34,736 nt of DNA from RGIG3102 sp045633415 (GCA_045633415.1 JAZQYH010000002.1:1-34736), one strand, 5' to 3'. Shown: positions 8,887 through 18,361, numbered from the stretch's first letter. The notes: generated by a model not told the origin, from the sequence alone. A program made the numbers and translations.

Positions 8887-11736
8887 ATGATTGAAAATAA
8901 GAGAATAAAAAACAGACGCGACACGGCGGCTAACTGGACCGCTAACAACCCTATCTTGTTGGAGGGTGAATTCGGCATCGAAATGGACACCAGGAAAATT
9001 AAAGTTGGTGACGGTACTACCAGATGGAATGAATTGGATTATATAGCCGTCAGTGATGAACAGATTATTGAAATTCTATCGGAAAACACTTATACGAAGA
9101 GTGAAATTGACGCATCCTTAAACACCAAAGCTGATAGTGCTGATGTATACACTAAGACACAGGTGGATAATATTAAATCACAAATTGAAAGTGAAATTCC
9201 ATCCAAAACAAGTGACTTACAGAATGACAGCGGATTTATAACTCTTGAAGATGTACCACCTTCAGCACAGGCCGACTGGACCGAGAGTGATACTACCAGT
9301 CCTGCTTATATCAACCATAAGCCTTCAATCCCAGCTGCACAGGTCCAGAGCGACTGGAACCAATCTGATAACACACAGGTAGATTTTATCAAGAACAAGC
9401 CTTCAATTCCAGCTGCCCAGGTAAATTCAGACTGGAATAGTAACAGTGGAGTGAGTAAAATTTTAAATAAGCCTAATATTCCGACTAAGACTAGTGACCT
9501 GACTAATGACAGTAACTATATCACGTCAAGTGATGTACCTGCTGCACAAACACAGTCTGACTGGGCTGAAAGTGATTCTACAAGTCCTGCTTATATTGCT
9601 CACAAGCCTCAGATACCAGCAAATACCAGCGACCTGACCAATGACAGCGGATTTATCACCCAGAGCCAGGTGCTTGCTTATAAACCTATCCCTAATGGAT
9701 GGGATATTACAACTATGGTTAATTTGATTGCTGATATTGATGCCGATACAAATGCAATCACTGGCAAAAGTTACAGGGGAACCGTCAGCATGAGTGACTT
9801 ACCTGATAGCTTGATTCAGGGTGAATTGCAAATCGACATTATGGATGTCCAAGCAGGATTGGGTAAAAATATAAGATTTACATTAACTTCTTCAAACACA
9901 GCTCCTTATCACTGGGAATATGAATCAGCTTGGTCACAGACTGGCACCTGGCGTGGATTTGTTACTGATGGTTCTTTATCACAGGTATCCTATTCAGGAG
10001 ATTACAATGACCTTACTAATAGGCCCCAGATACCAGCCGCACAAGTTAATTCAGATTGGAACAGTAATAGTGGTGTAAGTCAGATACTTAACAAGCCTAC
10101 AATACCGACTAAAACAAGCGACCTGACTAATGATTCTAACTATATCACATCAAGTGATGTACCAAGTGCACAGGTACAAAGCGACTGGACCGAGAGCGAT
10201 TCTACCAGCCCTGCTTATATTGCTCACAAGCCTAATATTCCAACTAAGACTAGTGACCTTACTAATGACTCTAACTTTATCACAAGCTCGGACATCCCTG
10301 CACAGGTCCAATCTAATTGGAATGAGAGTGACAGTTCAAGTGCCGCTTATATCCAGAACAAGCCTTCAATCCCAGCTGCACAGGTCCAGAGCGACTGGAA
10401 CCAATCAGATAACACTGCCGCTGATTTCATTAAGAATAAACCTACCATCGCAGCACAGGTACAGGCCGACTGGAACCAAAGCGACAATACAGCTGTAGAT
10501 TTCATCAAGAATAAACCTTCAATCCCAGTGGCGCCAGTTCAAAGCAATTGGAATGAGTCAGATAACACAAGCCTGGCTTATATCCAGAATAAACCTACCG
10601 TATATACAGAATGGTTCGGTACACAGGCACAATATGATGCAATTACGGTTAAAGACCCTGACACGATTTATCACATTGAAGGTGCAGCACCTACACAAGC
10701 TGATTGGACAGAAAATGATAATACCAAATTAAGTTATATTAAAAATAAACCGAATTTGGCAACCGTAGCCACTACTGGAAGCTATGCCGACCTTAGCAAC
10801 AAGCCTGACCTTAGTGTATATGCTCAGACAGCTAACCTGGCTACCGTGGCGACAAGCGGTGATTATGCTGACCTCAGCAATACCCCGAATTTAGCAACTG
10901 TAGCCACCTCAGGTTCATATGCTGACCTAAGCAACAAGCCTGACCTCACGATATATGCAGAATCCGCTAACCTTGCAGCTGTAGCAACAAGCGGTGATTA
11001 TACTGACCTTTCGAATACACCTAACCTTGCGACCGTGGCTACCTCAGGTGACTATACCGATTTACAAAACACCCCGACCTTGGCAACCGTAGCCACCTCA
11101 GGTTCTTATGCCGACCTTAGCAATAAGCCAGACCTCACAATATATGCACAGAGTGCTAATTTGGCTTCTGTAGCTACAAGTGGTGATTATTCAGATTTGT
11201 CAAATAAACCAACCCTTGCAACCGTGGCCACCTCAGGTTCTTATGCTGATTTAACTAACAAGCCTGACCTTAGTGTGTATGCTCAGACAGCTAACCTGGC
11301 TACCGTGGCGACAAGCGGAAGCTATGCTGACCTTAGCAACACCCCGAATTTGGCAACTGTAGCGACTACTGGCAATTACTCAGATTTGACTGGTACGCCT
11401 ACCATACCAGCTGCTCAAGTGAATTCAGACTGGAATTCAAACAGTGGTGTTTCACAGATTTTAAATAAACCTAATCTTGCTGCAGTTGCAACAAGCGGTT
11501 CATATAATGACCTTTCGAATACACCTAATTTATCAACCGTGGCCACCTCAGGTTCTTATGCTGACCTCAGCAACACGCCTAACCTTGCGACCGTCGCCAC
11601 AAGCGGTTCATACAATGACCTTACCAACAAGCCCACAATACCAGTTGTTCCATCATATACAACAGAGACCTGGAATTTCACTTTGGCCGACTCAAGCACA
11701 GTAACTAAGACCGTGTATTTAGTGCCAAGTGTTTAA
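8887..11736 (+). CDS. Long repetitive tail fibre with Mtd-like N-terminal domain
   Basis: This 949-residue fibre opens with the same docking domain as the protein at 6535 (KRIKNRRDTAANW, then KIKVGDGTTRWNELDY). A short coiled coil follows (YTKSEIDASLNTKADSADVYTK). The shaft has two repeat families. From about residue 125 to 610 there are many units resembling SDWNQSDNTAxDFIKNKPSIPAAQV. From about 620 to 920 there are shorter units resembling LATVATSGSYADLSNKPDL. Such repeats form trimeric beta shafts in phage tail fibres. An insertion at about 265-370 (MVNLIADIDADTNAITGKSY) interrupts the first array and may be a separate domain. The C-terminus (TTETWNFTLADSSTVTKTVYL) is a conserved-looking cap. 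Confidence 0.82.
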   Translation: MIENKRIKNRRDTAANWTANNPILLEGEFGIEMDTRKIKVGDGTTRWNELDYIAVSDEQIIEILSENTYTKSEIDASLNTKADSADVYTKTQVDNIKSQIESEIPSKTSDLQNDSGFITLEDVPPSAQADWTESDTTSPAYINHKPSIPAAQVQSDWNQSDNTQVDFIKNKPSIPAAQVNSDWNSNSGVSKILNKPNIPTKTSDLTNDSNYITSSDVPAAQTQSDWAESDSTSPAYIAHKPQIPANTSDLTNDSGFITQSQVLAYKPIPNGWDITTMVNLIADIDADTNAITGKSYRGTVSMSDLPDSLIQGELQIDIMDVQAGLGKNIRFTLTSSNTAPYHWEYESAWSQTGTWRGFVTDGSLSQVSYSGDYNDLTNRPQIPAAQVNSDWNSNSGVSQILNKPTIPTKTSDLTNDSNYITSSDVPSAQVQSDWTESDSTSPAYIAHKPNIPTKTSDLTNDSNFITSSDIPAQVQSNWNESDSSSAAYIQNKPSIPAAQVQSDWNQSDNTAADFIKNKPTIAAQVQADWNQSDNTAVDFIKNKPSIPVAPVQSNWNESDNTSLAYIQNKPTVYTEWFGTQAQYDAITVKDPDTIYHIEGAAPTQADWTENDNTKLSYIKNKPNLATVATTGSYADLSNKPDLSVYAQTANLATVATSGDYADLSNTPNLATVATSGSYADLSNKPDLTIYAESANLAAVATSGDYTDLSNTPNLATVATSGDYTDLQNTPTLATVATSGSYADLSNKPDLTIYAQSANLASVATSGDYSDLSNKPTLATVATSGSYADLTNKPDLSVYAQTANLATVATSGSYADLSNTPNLATVATTGNYSDLTGTPTIPAAQVNSDWNSNSGVSQILNKPNLAAVATSGSYNDLSNTPNLSTVATSGSYADLSNTPNLATVATSGSYNDLTNKPTIPVVPSYTTETWNFTLADSSTVTKTVYLVPSV

Positions 11737-11763
11737 TAATAAGAAATTTAAATTAAAAACTAT

Positions 11764-14295
11764 ATGAATTTTAGTCAAGTAACAGACTGGGTGATACCAC
11801 AAGGGAATGTTGTAAGAGTTACCGACAGTTTAAACAGGGTTATATGGGAAAAAACCCACGATTATTCACAGGACTATTTCTTTGTCGAGGATGCAAGTGG
11901 ACAGGCTAATACTCTTAATTTTGCTGGTGCATCCACATCACCGTCAATTCCAATTTATATATCAAATGACCAACAGAACTGGACATATTTAGGTGTGGTT
12001 AGTTATGGCAACCCATTATCAACTACGCTTCCAGCCAATTCTAAAATCTATATAAAAGCAACAACTAACATTTGGTATGATATAAATAGTACAAGTAGAA
12101 CAGGCCTTAGTTGTTCAAATGATTTTAATATAGGTGGTAATGTCAAAAGCTTGTTGTTTGGCGATAACTTTCTTAGTACTAATATGACAAGTAGTAATGA
12201 TTACGCTTTTGGTACACTTTTTATGAATCATAATAAGTTGATATCAGCTGAAAATTTAGTAATTACCGATACAGCAACCCACGCTTATGCCAGGATGTTT
12301 AACAATGCAAAGAATTTAACAAAACCAGCTAAAATTACAGCTACAAACACTTCAAGTTTTTGTTATGCGTATATGTACTATGGTTGCGATAATTTGAGTG
12401 AGGCTTGTGATTTACCAGCACTAACACTTACAAATAGCTGTTATGTTGATATGTTTAGAGCGTGTAAGAATATTACAAGTGGCCAAATTAATATTGCCGC
12501 TACAACAATGGATGTTTATTCTTGTCAAGGTATGTTCAGAGATTGTATTGCATTAACCACAGCGCCAGCATTGCCAGCAACCACATTGGCTCAGAGTTGT
12601 TATGGTAATATGTTCCGTGGTTGTACATCACTCACCACAGCACCAGCATTGACAGCTACAACATTGGTTAACTATTGTTATAGTGATATGTTCTATAATT
12701 GTACATCTTTAACCACAGCACCAGCATTGACAGCAACCACATTGGCTGAATGTTGTTATATCGGTATGTTCCAAGGTTGTACATCATTAACCTCAGCACC
12801 AGCATTGCCAGCAACCACATTGGCAAATGGTTGTTATAATAGTATGTTCCAAGGCTGTACATCATTAACCACAGCACCTGAATTACCAGCAACTACATTA
12901 GCTGATTATTGCTATTGGTATATGTTCCAAGGTTGTACCAGTTTAATCACAGCCCCAACATTACCAGCCACTACATTAGCAACTGAGTGTTACAACAATA
13001 TGTTCAGAGGTTGTACATCATTAACCACAGCACCTGAATTACCAGCAACTACATTAGCTGATTATTGCTATTGGTATATGTTCCAAGGTTGTACCAGTTT
13101 AATCACAGCACCAGCATTGCCAGCCACTACATTAGCTGATTATTGTTATAATAATATGTTCAGTGGTTGCACATCATTAAATGAAGTTACTACATACGCA
13201 ACAGATATTTCAGCTACCAATTGTTTAACTAATTGGCTCTATAGTGTAGCAGCCACTGGTGATTTCTTTAACTTGGGTTCGGCAACCTATACAGTGGATT
13301 CAGCAAGTGGTATACCTACTGGTTGGACTGAACATAAAACAGCACCGACAGCTGAATATTTCTATGTGGAAGATACGAGCGGTGCTGCAAACACTTTGAG
13401 TATTACCAAATCTGGAAGCACAGCACCTACAATCGAGGTATTCTATTCAACAGACCAAACAAACTGGACTTCAATGGGTACTACTGATACAACAGCCATC
13501 ACAGCCACGGTTCCAGCAAACAGCAAACTATATCTTAGATGTAATACAAGTAGGTGGGGAAGTGGTGCATCTAAATATAATGGTATAAATTGTTCTGGTA
13601 ACTTTAATGTTGGTGGAAATATCAATTCTTTATTATACGGCGATTTATTTAATGGAGATATTGAATTTCCTTCTAATGTTGGAACTTATACTTTTACTAA
13701 ATTATTTGGCTCTTCTACAACCCTAATAAATGCAAATAATTTATTGTTACCAGCTACAACATTAGTTAACTATTGTTATAATGGCATGTTCAGCTATGTC
13801 ACATCATTGACCTCAGCCCCTGCATTGCCAGCAACCACATTGGCTCAGAGTTGTTATTATGAAATGTTTTACCATTGTACATCATTGACCTCAGCCCCAG
13901 CATTGCCAGCAACCACATTGGCAAATGGTTGTTATAATAGTATGTTCAAAGAATGTTATAATTTAACCACAGTCCCAGCATCATTGCCAGCCACCACTTT
14001 ATATAATGAGTGCTATAAGGGTATGTTCTATTCTTGCAGAGCAATAACAGTTTCACCAATATTGCCAGCAACCACATTGGTTTATGCTTGTTACCAAGAA
14101 ATGTTTAGACAATGTTGGAATATCACCAACATAACTACCTATGCTACAGATATTTCAGCAAGCCAATGTTTGAATAATTGGCTTAATGGAGCCTCATCGA
14201 CAGGTGATTTTTGGAATTTAGGTAATCCAACCCCAACATATACAAGGGATACAAGTGGTATTCCAAGCGGATGGACTGAACACACTTCACTTTAA
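11764..14295 (+). CDS. BspA-like leucine-rich-repeat adhesin, two receptor modules
   Basis: This 843-residue protein starts with a short anchor (VTDWVIPQGNVVRVTDSLNRVIWE) and carries two copies of one module. Each module has a beta header (YFYVEDxSGxANTL, then VPANSKLYL, then CSxxFNxGGN), a run of 26-residue repeats of the type CTSLTTAPALPATTLADYCYNNMFxG, and a closing GDFWNLG/SGIPSGWTEH segment. The first array has eight near-perfect units, the second about four looser ones. The units resemble the Cys-containing BspA/DUF285-type repeats of bacterial surface proteins. Two cysteines per repeat make a ladder along the solenoid. I infer a role in binding the host surface or mucus. Confidence 0.75.
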   Translation: MNFSQVTDWVIPQGNVVRVTDSLNRVIWEKTHDYSQDYFFVEDASGQANTLNFAGASTSPSIPIYISNDQQNWTYLGVVSYGNPLSTTLPANSKIYIKATTNIWYDINSTSRTGLSCSNDFNIGGNVKSLLFGDNFLSTNMTSSNDYAFGTLFMNHNKLISAENLVITDTATHAYARMFNNAKNLTKPAKITATNTSSFCYAYMYYGCDNLSEACDLPALTLTNSCYVDMFRACKNITSGQINIAATTMDVYSCQGMFRDCIALTTAPALPATTLAQSCYGNMFRGCTSLTTAPALTATTLVNYCYSDMFYNCTSLTTAPALTATTLAECCYIGMFQGCTSLTSAPALPATTLANGCYNSMFQGCTSLTTAPELPATTLADYCYWYMFQGCTSLITAPTLPATTLATECYNNMFRGCTSLTTAPELPATTLADYCYWYMFQGCTSLITAPALPATTLADYCYNNMFSGCTSLNEVTTYATDISATNCLTNWLYSVAATGDFFNLGSATYTVDSASGIPTGWTEHKTAPTAEYFYVEDTSGAANTLSITKSGSTAPTIEVFYSTDQTNWTSMGTTDTTAITATVPANSKLYLRCNTSRWGSGASKYNGINCSGNFNVGGNINSLLYGDLFNGDIEFPSNVGTYTFTKLFGSSTTLINANNLLLPATTLVNYCYNGMFSYVTSLTSAPALPATTLAQSCYYEMFYHCTSLTSAPALPATTLANGCYNSMFKECYNLTTVPASLPATTLYNECYKGMFYSCRAITVSPILPATTLVYACYQEMFRQCWNITNITTYATDISASQCLNNWLNGASSTGDFWNLGNPTPTYTRDTSGIPSGWTEHTSL
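12544..13167 (+). repeat. Tandem 78-bp repeats encoding 26-residue LRR units
   Basis: Eight consecutive 78-bp units each encode a 26-residue repeat beginning with Cys. Within them, a 98-bp stretch at 12856-12953 recurs without a mismatch at 13012-13109, exactly two units away, which implies recent duplication or gene conversion. Confidence 0.9.
13798..14110 (+). repeat. Second array of 78-bp LRR repeats
   Basis: About four looser units of the same 78-bp type, with Cys in register (codons at 13876 and onward), form the second module of the same protein. One unit has an extra residue (ASLPATT). Confidence 0.8.
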
Positions 14296-14318
14296 TAAAA
14301 CTAAATTGAAATTTAGAT

Positions 14319-15431
14319 ATGACAATTATAATTAAAAACAATACAACTTACAATGTCGAGTACAAGGGCGGTACTGCATATAACAAGCAGTTGATGAATA
14401 CCGAACCCCCAACCCCAGCAGCCGAATATTTCTATGTGGAGGATATTTCTGGTGCTGCCAACACATTGTCTATTGTCAAAAATAATGCGTCAGCACCTAC
14501 TATCGAGGTGTTCAAGTCAACTAATATGAATACTTGGGAAAGTATGGGTAATACTGATACAACCGCAATTACAGCCACAGTTCCAGCCAACAGCAAATTG
14601 TATCTTAAAGCTGTATGCGACAGATGGGGCAATTCAAATTATAATTCAATTTCTTGCAGTGGAAACTACAACATTGGCGGTAACAGTATGTCCTTGTTGT
14701 ACGGCGACAACTTCGATAGTCAGACAACATTTACAACCAACAACACTTATGTGTTCGCTTCATTGTTTAGGAATGACACACATTTAAAAAATGCAGAGGA
14801 TTTGGAATTACCTGCCACTACTTTGGCTAATTATTGTTATCAATATATGTTCTATGGTTGTACGGCCTTAGCCACAGCACCAGCATTGCCAGCTATTACA
14901 CTAACTCAGAATTGTTATCAATATATGTTTCAGAATTGTACAGCTTTAACCACAGCACCAGTCTTGCCAGCCACTACATTGGCAACTGAGTGTTACAGTA
15001 ATATGTTCAAGGGTTGTACAAGTTTAACCACAGCGCCAAATTTGCCGTCAACAAGTAATAGCGGCAGTTTTGCAAGATTATATGAAGCTATGTTCTCTGG
15101 TTGCACCAGCCTTTTGATTGCGCCAAAGATTAATTTACAAAGAGTCACGTATGCCGCTTGTCGAAATATGTTCAGCGGTTGTACCAGCTTAACCACAGCT
15201 CTTGGAATACCAAATGCAACTTTTGATAGATATGCTTGTTCGGCTATGTTTTATGGTTGTACCAATCTTAACAGTGTCACAACCTATAATACAGCCTACA
15301 ATAGCGAAAATTTTGGTAACTGGCTCTATGGAGTCGCAGCCCAGGGTGATTTTTGGAATTTAGGTAATGCATCATATCCTGAGGGTGCCAGCGGTATCCC
15401 AAGCGGATGGACTGAACACACTTCACTATAA
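14319..15431 (+). CDS. BspA-like leucine-rich-repeat adhesin, single module
   Basis: This 370-residue paralogue of the preceding gene has a different N-terminus (IIIKNNTTYNVEYKGGTAYNKQL) and one module. Its header reads EYFYVEDISGAANTLSIVKN, it carries about five 26-residue units from base 14859 onward, and it closes with SGIPSGWTEHTSL, the same final residues as the 843-residue protein. The N-terminus is probably a distinct docking segment, so the two proteins may occupy different places on the tail tip, or be alternative or stacked receptor-binding proteins. The leader AAATTGAAATTTAGAT precedes the ATG. A terminator follows the gene. Confidence 0.75.
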   Translation: MTIIIKNNTTYNVEYKGGTAYNKQLMNTEPPTPAAEYFYVEDISGAANTLSIVKNNASAPTIEVFKSTNMNTWESMGNTDTTAITATVPANSKLYLKAVCDRWGNSNYNSISCSGNYNIGGNSMSLLYGDNFDSQTTFTTNNTYVFASLFRNDTHLKNAEDLELPATTLANYCYQYMFYGCTALATAPALPAITLTQNCYQYMFQNCTALTTAPVLPATTLATECYSNMFKGCTSLTTAPNLPSTSNSGSFARLYEAMFSGCTSLLIAPKINLQRVTYAACRNMFSGCTSLTTALGIPNATFDRYACSAMFYGCTNLNSVTTYNTAYNSENFGNWLYGVAAQGDFWNLGNASYPEGASGIPSGWTEHTSL

Positions 15432-15478
15432 AAAAAACTACTCACGTATATATAGCTAAAATAATGGTGAAATTTCCA

Positions 15479-15509
15479 CGGCCCATGTTATATGGGCTGT
15501 TTTTTTTTT
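15479..15509 (+). terminator. Intrinsic terminator after the adhesin block
   Basis: CGGCCCAT at 15479-15486 pairs with ATGGGCTG at 15492-15499 with one G-U pair and a 5-base loop. Ten T follow at 15500-15509. The late element begins five bases later. Confidence 0.85.
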
Positions 15510-15513
15510 ATAC

Positions 15514-15533
15514 AATTAATATTTTAATTAAAA
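15514..15533 (+). promoter_or_regulatory. Recurrent late element before the head gene block
   Basis: AATTAATATTTTAATTAAAA is identical over 20 bases to the copy at 2573-2592. It lies immediately behind a terminator and 35 bases before the ATG at 15549, measured start to start. Confidence 0.52.
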
Positions 15534-15548
15534 CAGTAGAAAATATAT

Positions 15549-16010
15549 ATGATTATAATAGAAAAATGGTCTGATTTACCAGCGAGTTATGATATATTGT
15601 TTCCAATTTCATCTAAGATTGATATAAATTGGTTTTGGAATATTATTGATGCACGTAGAAGTGGTGATGTGGTCGATGATATAGTGGATTGTAATGATGC
15701 CGCTGATATTATAGATTGTGGATTATCCAACACTACGTATAATGAATTACACACGGCTTTGTTCGTGCTTGTTAATTCCAGCAACTATCACACTTATGAA
15801 TATGAGGTTTCACCTTTCAAGAGCAATTTAATTTATACAGAATTTATTTGGGAACTACCACGTGAGATTGAATGTGGGGATTACCAAGCTTTTTTGATGT
15901 TGGATGACAATTCCATCAGTACCGTGAGATTTAGGATTGAGAAACCTAAGCAAGAGTATAATGAATATAACCCTAATAGAGATATAACAATTTATGAGCA
16001 AGGAAATTAA
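15549..16010 (+). CDS. Unknown beta-rich virion-associated protein
   Basis: I do not recognise this 153-residue protein. It starts MIIIEKWSDLPASYD and contains an acidic stretch (DVVDDIVDCNDAADIIDC). It ends in alternating strand-like segments (YEYEVSPFKSNLIYTEFIW, then GDYQAFLMLDDNS) with a charged C-terminus. Small beta-sandwich proteins of this pattern occur among tail or baseplate genes of Bacteroides phages, but I cannot assign it. It overlaps the portal gene by 17 bases, so the two are probably translated together from the element at 15514. Confidence 0.6.
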   Translation: MIIIEKWSDLPASYDILFPISSKIDINWFWNIIDARRSGDVVDDIVDCNDAADIIDCGLSNTTYNELHTALFVLVNSSNYHTYEYEVSPFKSNLIYTEFIWELPREIECGDYQAFLMLDDNSISTVRFRIEKPKQEYNEYNPNRDITIYEQGN

Positions 16011-17052
16011 TTTAAGATGTGTTGATTATATACACGATTTTGTCGAAGATATTCCAGTGCCGCTGATTACTAAACAGTCTGGCAAGGATTTTATGAATTA
16101 CGGTCCCAACAATGATATGCCGCAGATATACAAGGACGCGGTTAATGATTGTTCAATTTTAGGTTCCGTAGTGGACACTATCACCACTTATGTCAGCGGT
16201 GCTGGCGTGGACAATGACAGAGAAATTGACAACCAGGGCACCATGTTATCGGAACTTTTGGAAAAGATGATATATGACTACATTTCAATAGGTGCCGCTG
16301 CAGTACAGATTTTGAGAAACCCTTATGGTGAGGTGGTGAAACTATGTTACGTGGATGCCAGCAATGTGCGATTGAATGAAGATGAGACCTTTGTTTATTA
16401 TTGTAAAAATTGGGGAAGATATAACCGAGATATACGCAAGTACGACCGCTGGACCAAGGACAACAAGAGCCCTAATGCAATTATGTATATCAAAAATTCC
16501 AAGTCCAGGGATATTTACGGACAGCCGATATGGGCCAGTAGCCTTAGAGACGCTTTGACGATGATTGAAGCTTCCAAGAGTAATTATAATTCCGTATTAA
16601 ATCAATTTTCACCCAATACACTTATAAGCTTTAACCAGGGTATTCCAGACCCCGAAACCAAGGATGAGATGGAGAGGGCGGTTCTGAATAAATACAGCGG
16701 TTCCAATGGTGCTAAAATATTTATGACGTGGTGCGATTCACAGGACACAGCCCCGACGGTACAGTCTTTCTCAGCGGAAGATTACACAGAAAAATACACA
16801 GCCGTGATGGAGACCGCCAAGAGTAATATACTTTCAGCCTTTAGAGTGAGTCCCCAGTTGGTGGGTATTCCGAATAATACAGGCTTTGCAGCTGAAGAAT
16901 TTGAAGATGCTTACCAATTGTTATATGCAACCCAGATTCGACCGATTCAAGATTATTTTGAAAAACAGTTCAAGAAAATCAATATAATTTTCAAGTTCAA
17001 TGAATTCAATGTCGAGTTCAAAACCAAAACCCAGGAAACACCTATGATGTAA
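15994..17052 (+). CDS. Portal protein
   Basis: This 352-residue protein fits the phage portal family, the dodecameric ring at the capsid vertex through which DNA enters and leaves. Diagnostic features are the early YGPNNDMPQIYKDAVNDCSIL, SVVDTITTYVSGAG (entry helix), a central FVYYCKNWGRYN region, PIWASSLRDALTMIEASKS, and the C-terminal NTGFAAEEFEDAYQLLYATQIRPIQDYFEKQF helix. It is compact compared with the usual 400-500 residues, as many Bacteroides siphovirus portals are. Connector genes follow directly downstream. Confidence 0.88.
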   Translation: MSKEINLRCVDYIHDFVEDIPVPLITKQSGKDFMNYGPNNDMPQIYKDAVNDCSILGSVVDTITTYVSGAGVDNDREIDNQGTMLSELLEKMIYDYISIGAAAVQILRNPYGEVVKLCYVDASNVRLNEDETFVYYCKNWGRYNRDIRKYDRWTKDNKSPNAIMYIKNSKSRDIYGQPIWASSLRDALTMIEASKSNYNSVLNQFSPNTLISFNQGIPDPETKDEMERAVLNKYSGSNGAKIFMTWCDSQDTAPTVQSFSAEDYTEKYTAVMETAKSNILSAFRVSPQLVGIPNNTGFAAEEFEDAYQLLYATQIRPIQDYFEKQFKKINIIFKFNEFNVEFKTKTQETPMM

Positions 17053-17076
17053 TAAAATTTAGATTGAAATTTAAAG

Positions 17077-17616
17077 ATGAATATTAACACACTTTTGATT
17101 AATGCACAGTACATAAAACAATACAGCACCGTGGGTGACAACACTGATGAGGCTTATATAACCCCTGCTATCATGGACGCTCAATTAATGGGTCTACAGC
17201 CTATTATTGGAACAATGTTATATGATAACCTATGCACTATGGTCCAGGAAAACATTTTGACAGACCCTTACAAGGAGTTGTTGGACAATTATATCACACC
17301 TTATTTATTGAACAAAACACAGGCTTATCTTTTGATGAACCTTTTTGCAAAACAGCGTAATGCTGGCGTGGTTACTTATCTGGACACTAACCAACAGAAT
17401 TTGGATATTGCACAGGTTAAGTTTATAAAAGCTGAGTTTGATAATAAAGCCACTTTTTACGCACAGCGTATGGCTGATTATCTTTGTACAAATTCCAACC
17501 TTTTCCCAGAGTATCATAACAGGCGCGATATGGCTGATTTGCCGAGTGACAGGAAAGACACGTACAGCAACCAGCTCAATTTACACAGATATTATAACAG
17601 AAACAAAAAGATTTAA
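17077..17616 (+). CDS. Head-tail connector (adaptor) protein
   Basis: This 179-residue, mostly helical protein lies directly behind the portal gene. It begins MNINTLLINAQYIKQYSTVGDN and has TPAIMDAQLMGLQPIIGTMLYDNL, then YITPYLLNKTQAYLLMNLFAKQRN. This resembles gp6-type adaptors (DUF6712-like proteins in Bacteroidota phages) that bind under the portal ring and connect it to the tail. The leader AGATTGAAATTTAAAG before the start resembles other late leaders here. The next gene starts three bases after its stop. Confidence 0.65.
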   Translation: MNINTLLINAQYIKQYSTVGDNTDEAYITPAIMDAQLMGLQPIIGTMLYDNLCTMVQENILTDPYKELLDNYITPYLLNKTQAYLLMNLFAKQRNAGVVTYLDTNQQNLDIAQVKFIKAEFDNKATFYAQRMADYLCTNSNLFPEYHNRRDMADLPSDRKDTYSNQLNLHRYYNRNKKI

Positions 17617-17619
17617 ATA

Positions 17620-18030
17620 ATGACCTATGCACAAGTTGATAACTTAATATTGAATACTTTTGGTAATTTACCTTTGATTAATTCTGTTACCAATAACAGC
17701 CTGGACTGGAATATACATAAAGATACTAAATATCCAGCCGTGGCCGCTGATTTGGTAAATGTGACCGTGGATGAAGATGGTAATGCCACTTATAATTACA
17801 ATTTCACGGCAGCAATGATTGGTGTTGAATCCGAAGTTGACAGAATCCGTAACTATTCCACGATGATGCAGGTGTTATATGATGGCCTGGAAGAACTGAG
17901 AAACAATGATGAGGTGGAGCTGCCAGACAATTGCACATTCCAATTCGGTAGTTTGAAGTATATGGATGTACTGGATTGTGCCACGTGCACGGTAAATATC
18001 ATAACCACTATGGAAGCTGATTGTGAATAA
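17620..18030 (+). CDS. Putative neck or tail-completion protein
   Basis: This 136-residue protein follows the connector with only three bases between them, so the two are surely co-translated. It begins MTYAQVDNLILNTFGNLPLIN, has a strand-rich middle (VNVTVDEDGNATYNYNFTAAM) and helices (EVDRIRNYSTMMQVLYDGLEEL), and carries three cysteines near its end (DVLDCATCT, MEADCE). I do not recognise a family. Position between the connector and capsid genes suggests a head completion or tail terminator role, but this is inference from context only. Confidence 0.55.
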   Translation: MTYAQVDNLILNTFGNLPLINSVTNNSLDWNIHKDTKYPAVAADLVNVTVDEDGNATYNYNFTAAMIGVESEVDRIRNYSTMMQVLYDGLEELRNNDEVELPDNCTFQFGSLKYMDVLDCATCTVNIITTMEADCE

Positions 18031-18045
18031 AAATAAGATGAAATT

Positions 18046-18059
18046 TTAATATTTTAATT
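18046..18059 (+). promoter_or_regulatory. Variant late element and purine-rich leader
   Basis: TTAATATTTTAATT matches the core and right half of the 20-base late element. A purine-rich AAGAGAGGGA follows at 18061-18070, ten bases before the ATG at 18080. That is the closest thing to a Shine-Dalgarno sequence in the late region. Confidence 0.35.
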
Positions 18060-18079
18060 TAAGAGAGGGATAAAAAACA

Positions 18080-18355
18080 ATGACTTTACAACAGATTTAT
18101 CACAATGTAAATAAAACCAGTTTCTATGTGTGCCTTATTTCATCAATAGGGCTTATTGTGGCGAGTTTTATGGTGCCGCCGCTCGGAGTTATCCACCCAA
18201 GTGTTTTGACCGCCGTAGGAGAGATTTTTGGATTTGCAACACTGGGTACTGTTATGCACGCTATCTTGCGCGGAAGCGACATTAAATTAACTCACGGCAA
18301 TACCAATATCAGTCTCAACAACCCAGACACTGAGAAACAAGAAAATGAAAATTAA
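18080..18355 (+). CDS. Small two-helix membrane protein (possible holin)
   Basis: This 91-residue protein has two hydrophobic segments, at about 14-38 (FYVCLISSIGLIVASFMVPPLGVI) and 41-64 (VLTAVGEIFGFATLGTVMHAIL). A hydrophilic tail follows with a short strand-like TNISLNN and many Asn, Glu and Lys. Size and topology would suit a holin, but it is encoded between connector and scaffold genes, not beside the lysozyme 7 kb away, so a role in virion assembly or at the membrane is just as possible. It has the most purine-rich ribosome-binding region in the late genes. Confidence 0.6.
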   Translation: MTLQQIYHNVNKTSFYVCLISSIGLIVASFMVPPLGVIHPSVLTAVGEIFGFATLGTVMHAILRGSDIKLTHGNTNISLNNPDTEKQENEN

Positions 18356-18361
18356 TATTTT
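18350..18361 (+). promoter_or_regulatory. Recurrent late element before the scaffold gene
   Basis: AATTAATATTTT overlaps the stop codon of the membrane protein gene and lies 47 bases before the scaffold ATG at 18397, measured start to start, the longest spacing of the set. It may drive scaffold and capsid expression. Confidence 0.42.

Noticed and set aside
9200..11700. Regular repeats could be mistaken for a CRISPR array or tandem satellite.
   Set aside because: The repeats are in one open reading frame, vary at synonymous positions and encode fibre shaft units.
6535..11736. Mtd-like N-terminal domains suggested a diversity-generating retroelement.
   Set aside because: No reverse transcriptase, no variable/template repeat pair and no C-terminal lectin domain were found; only the docking domain is shared.
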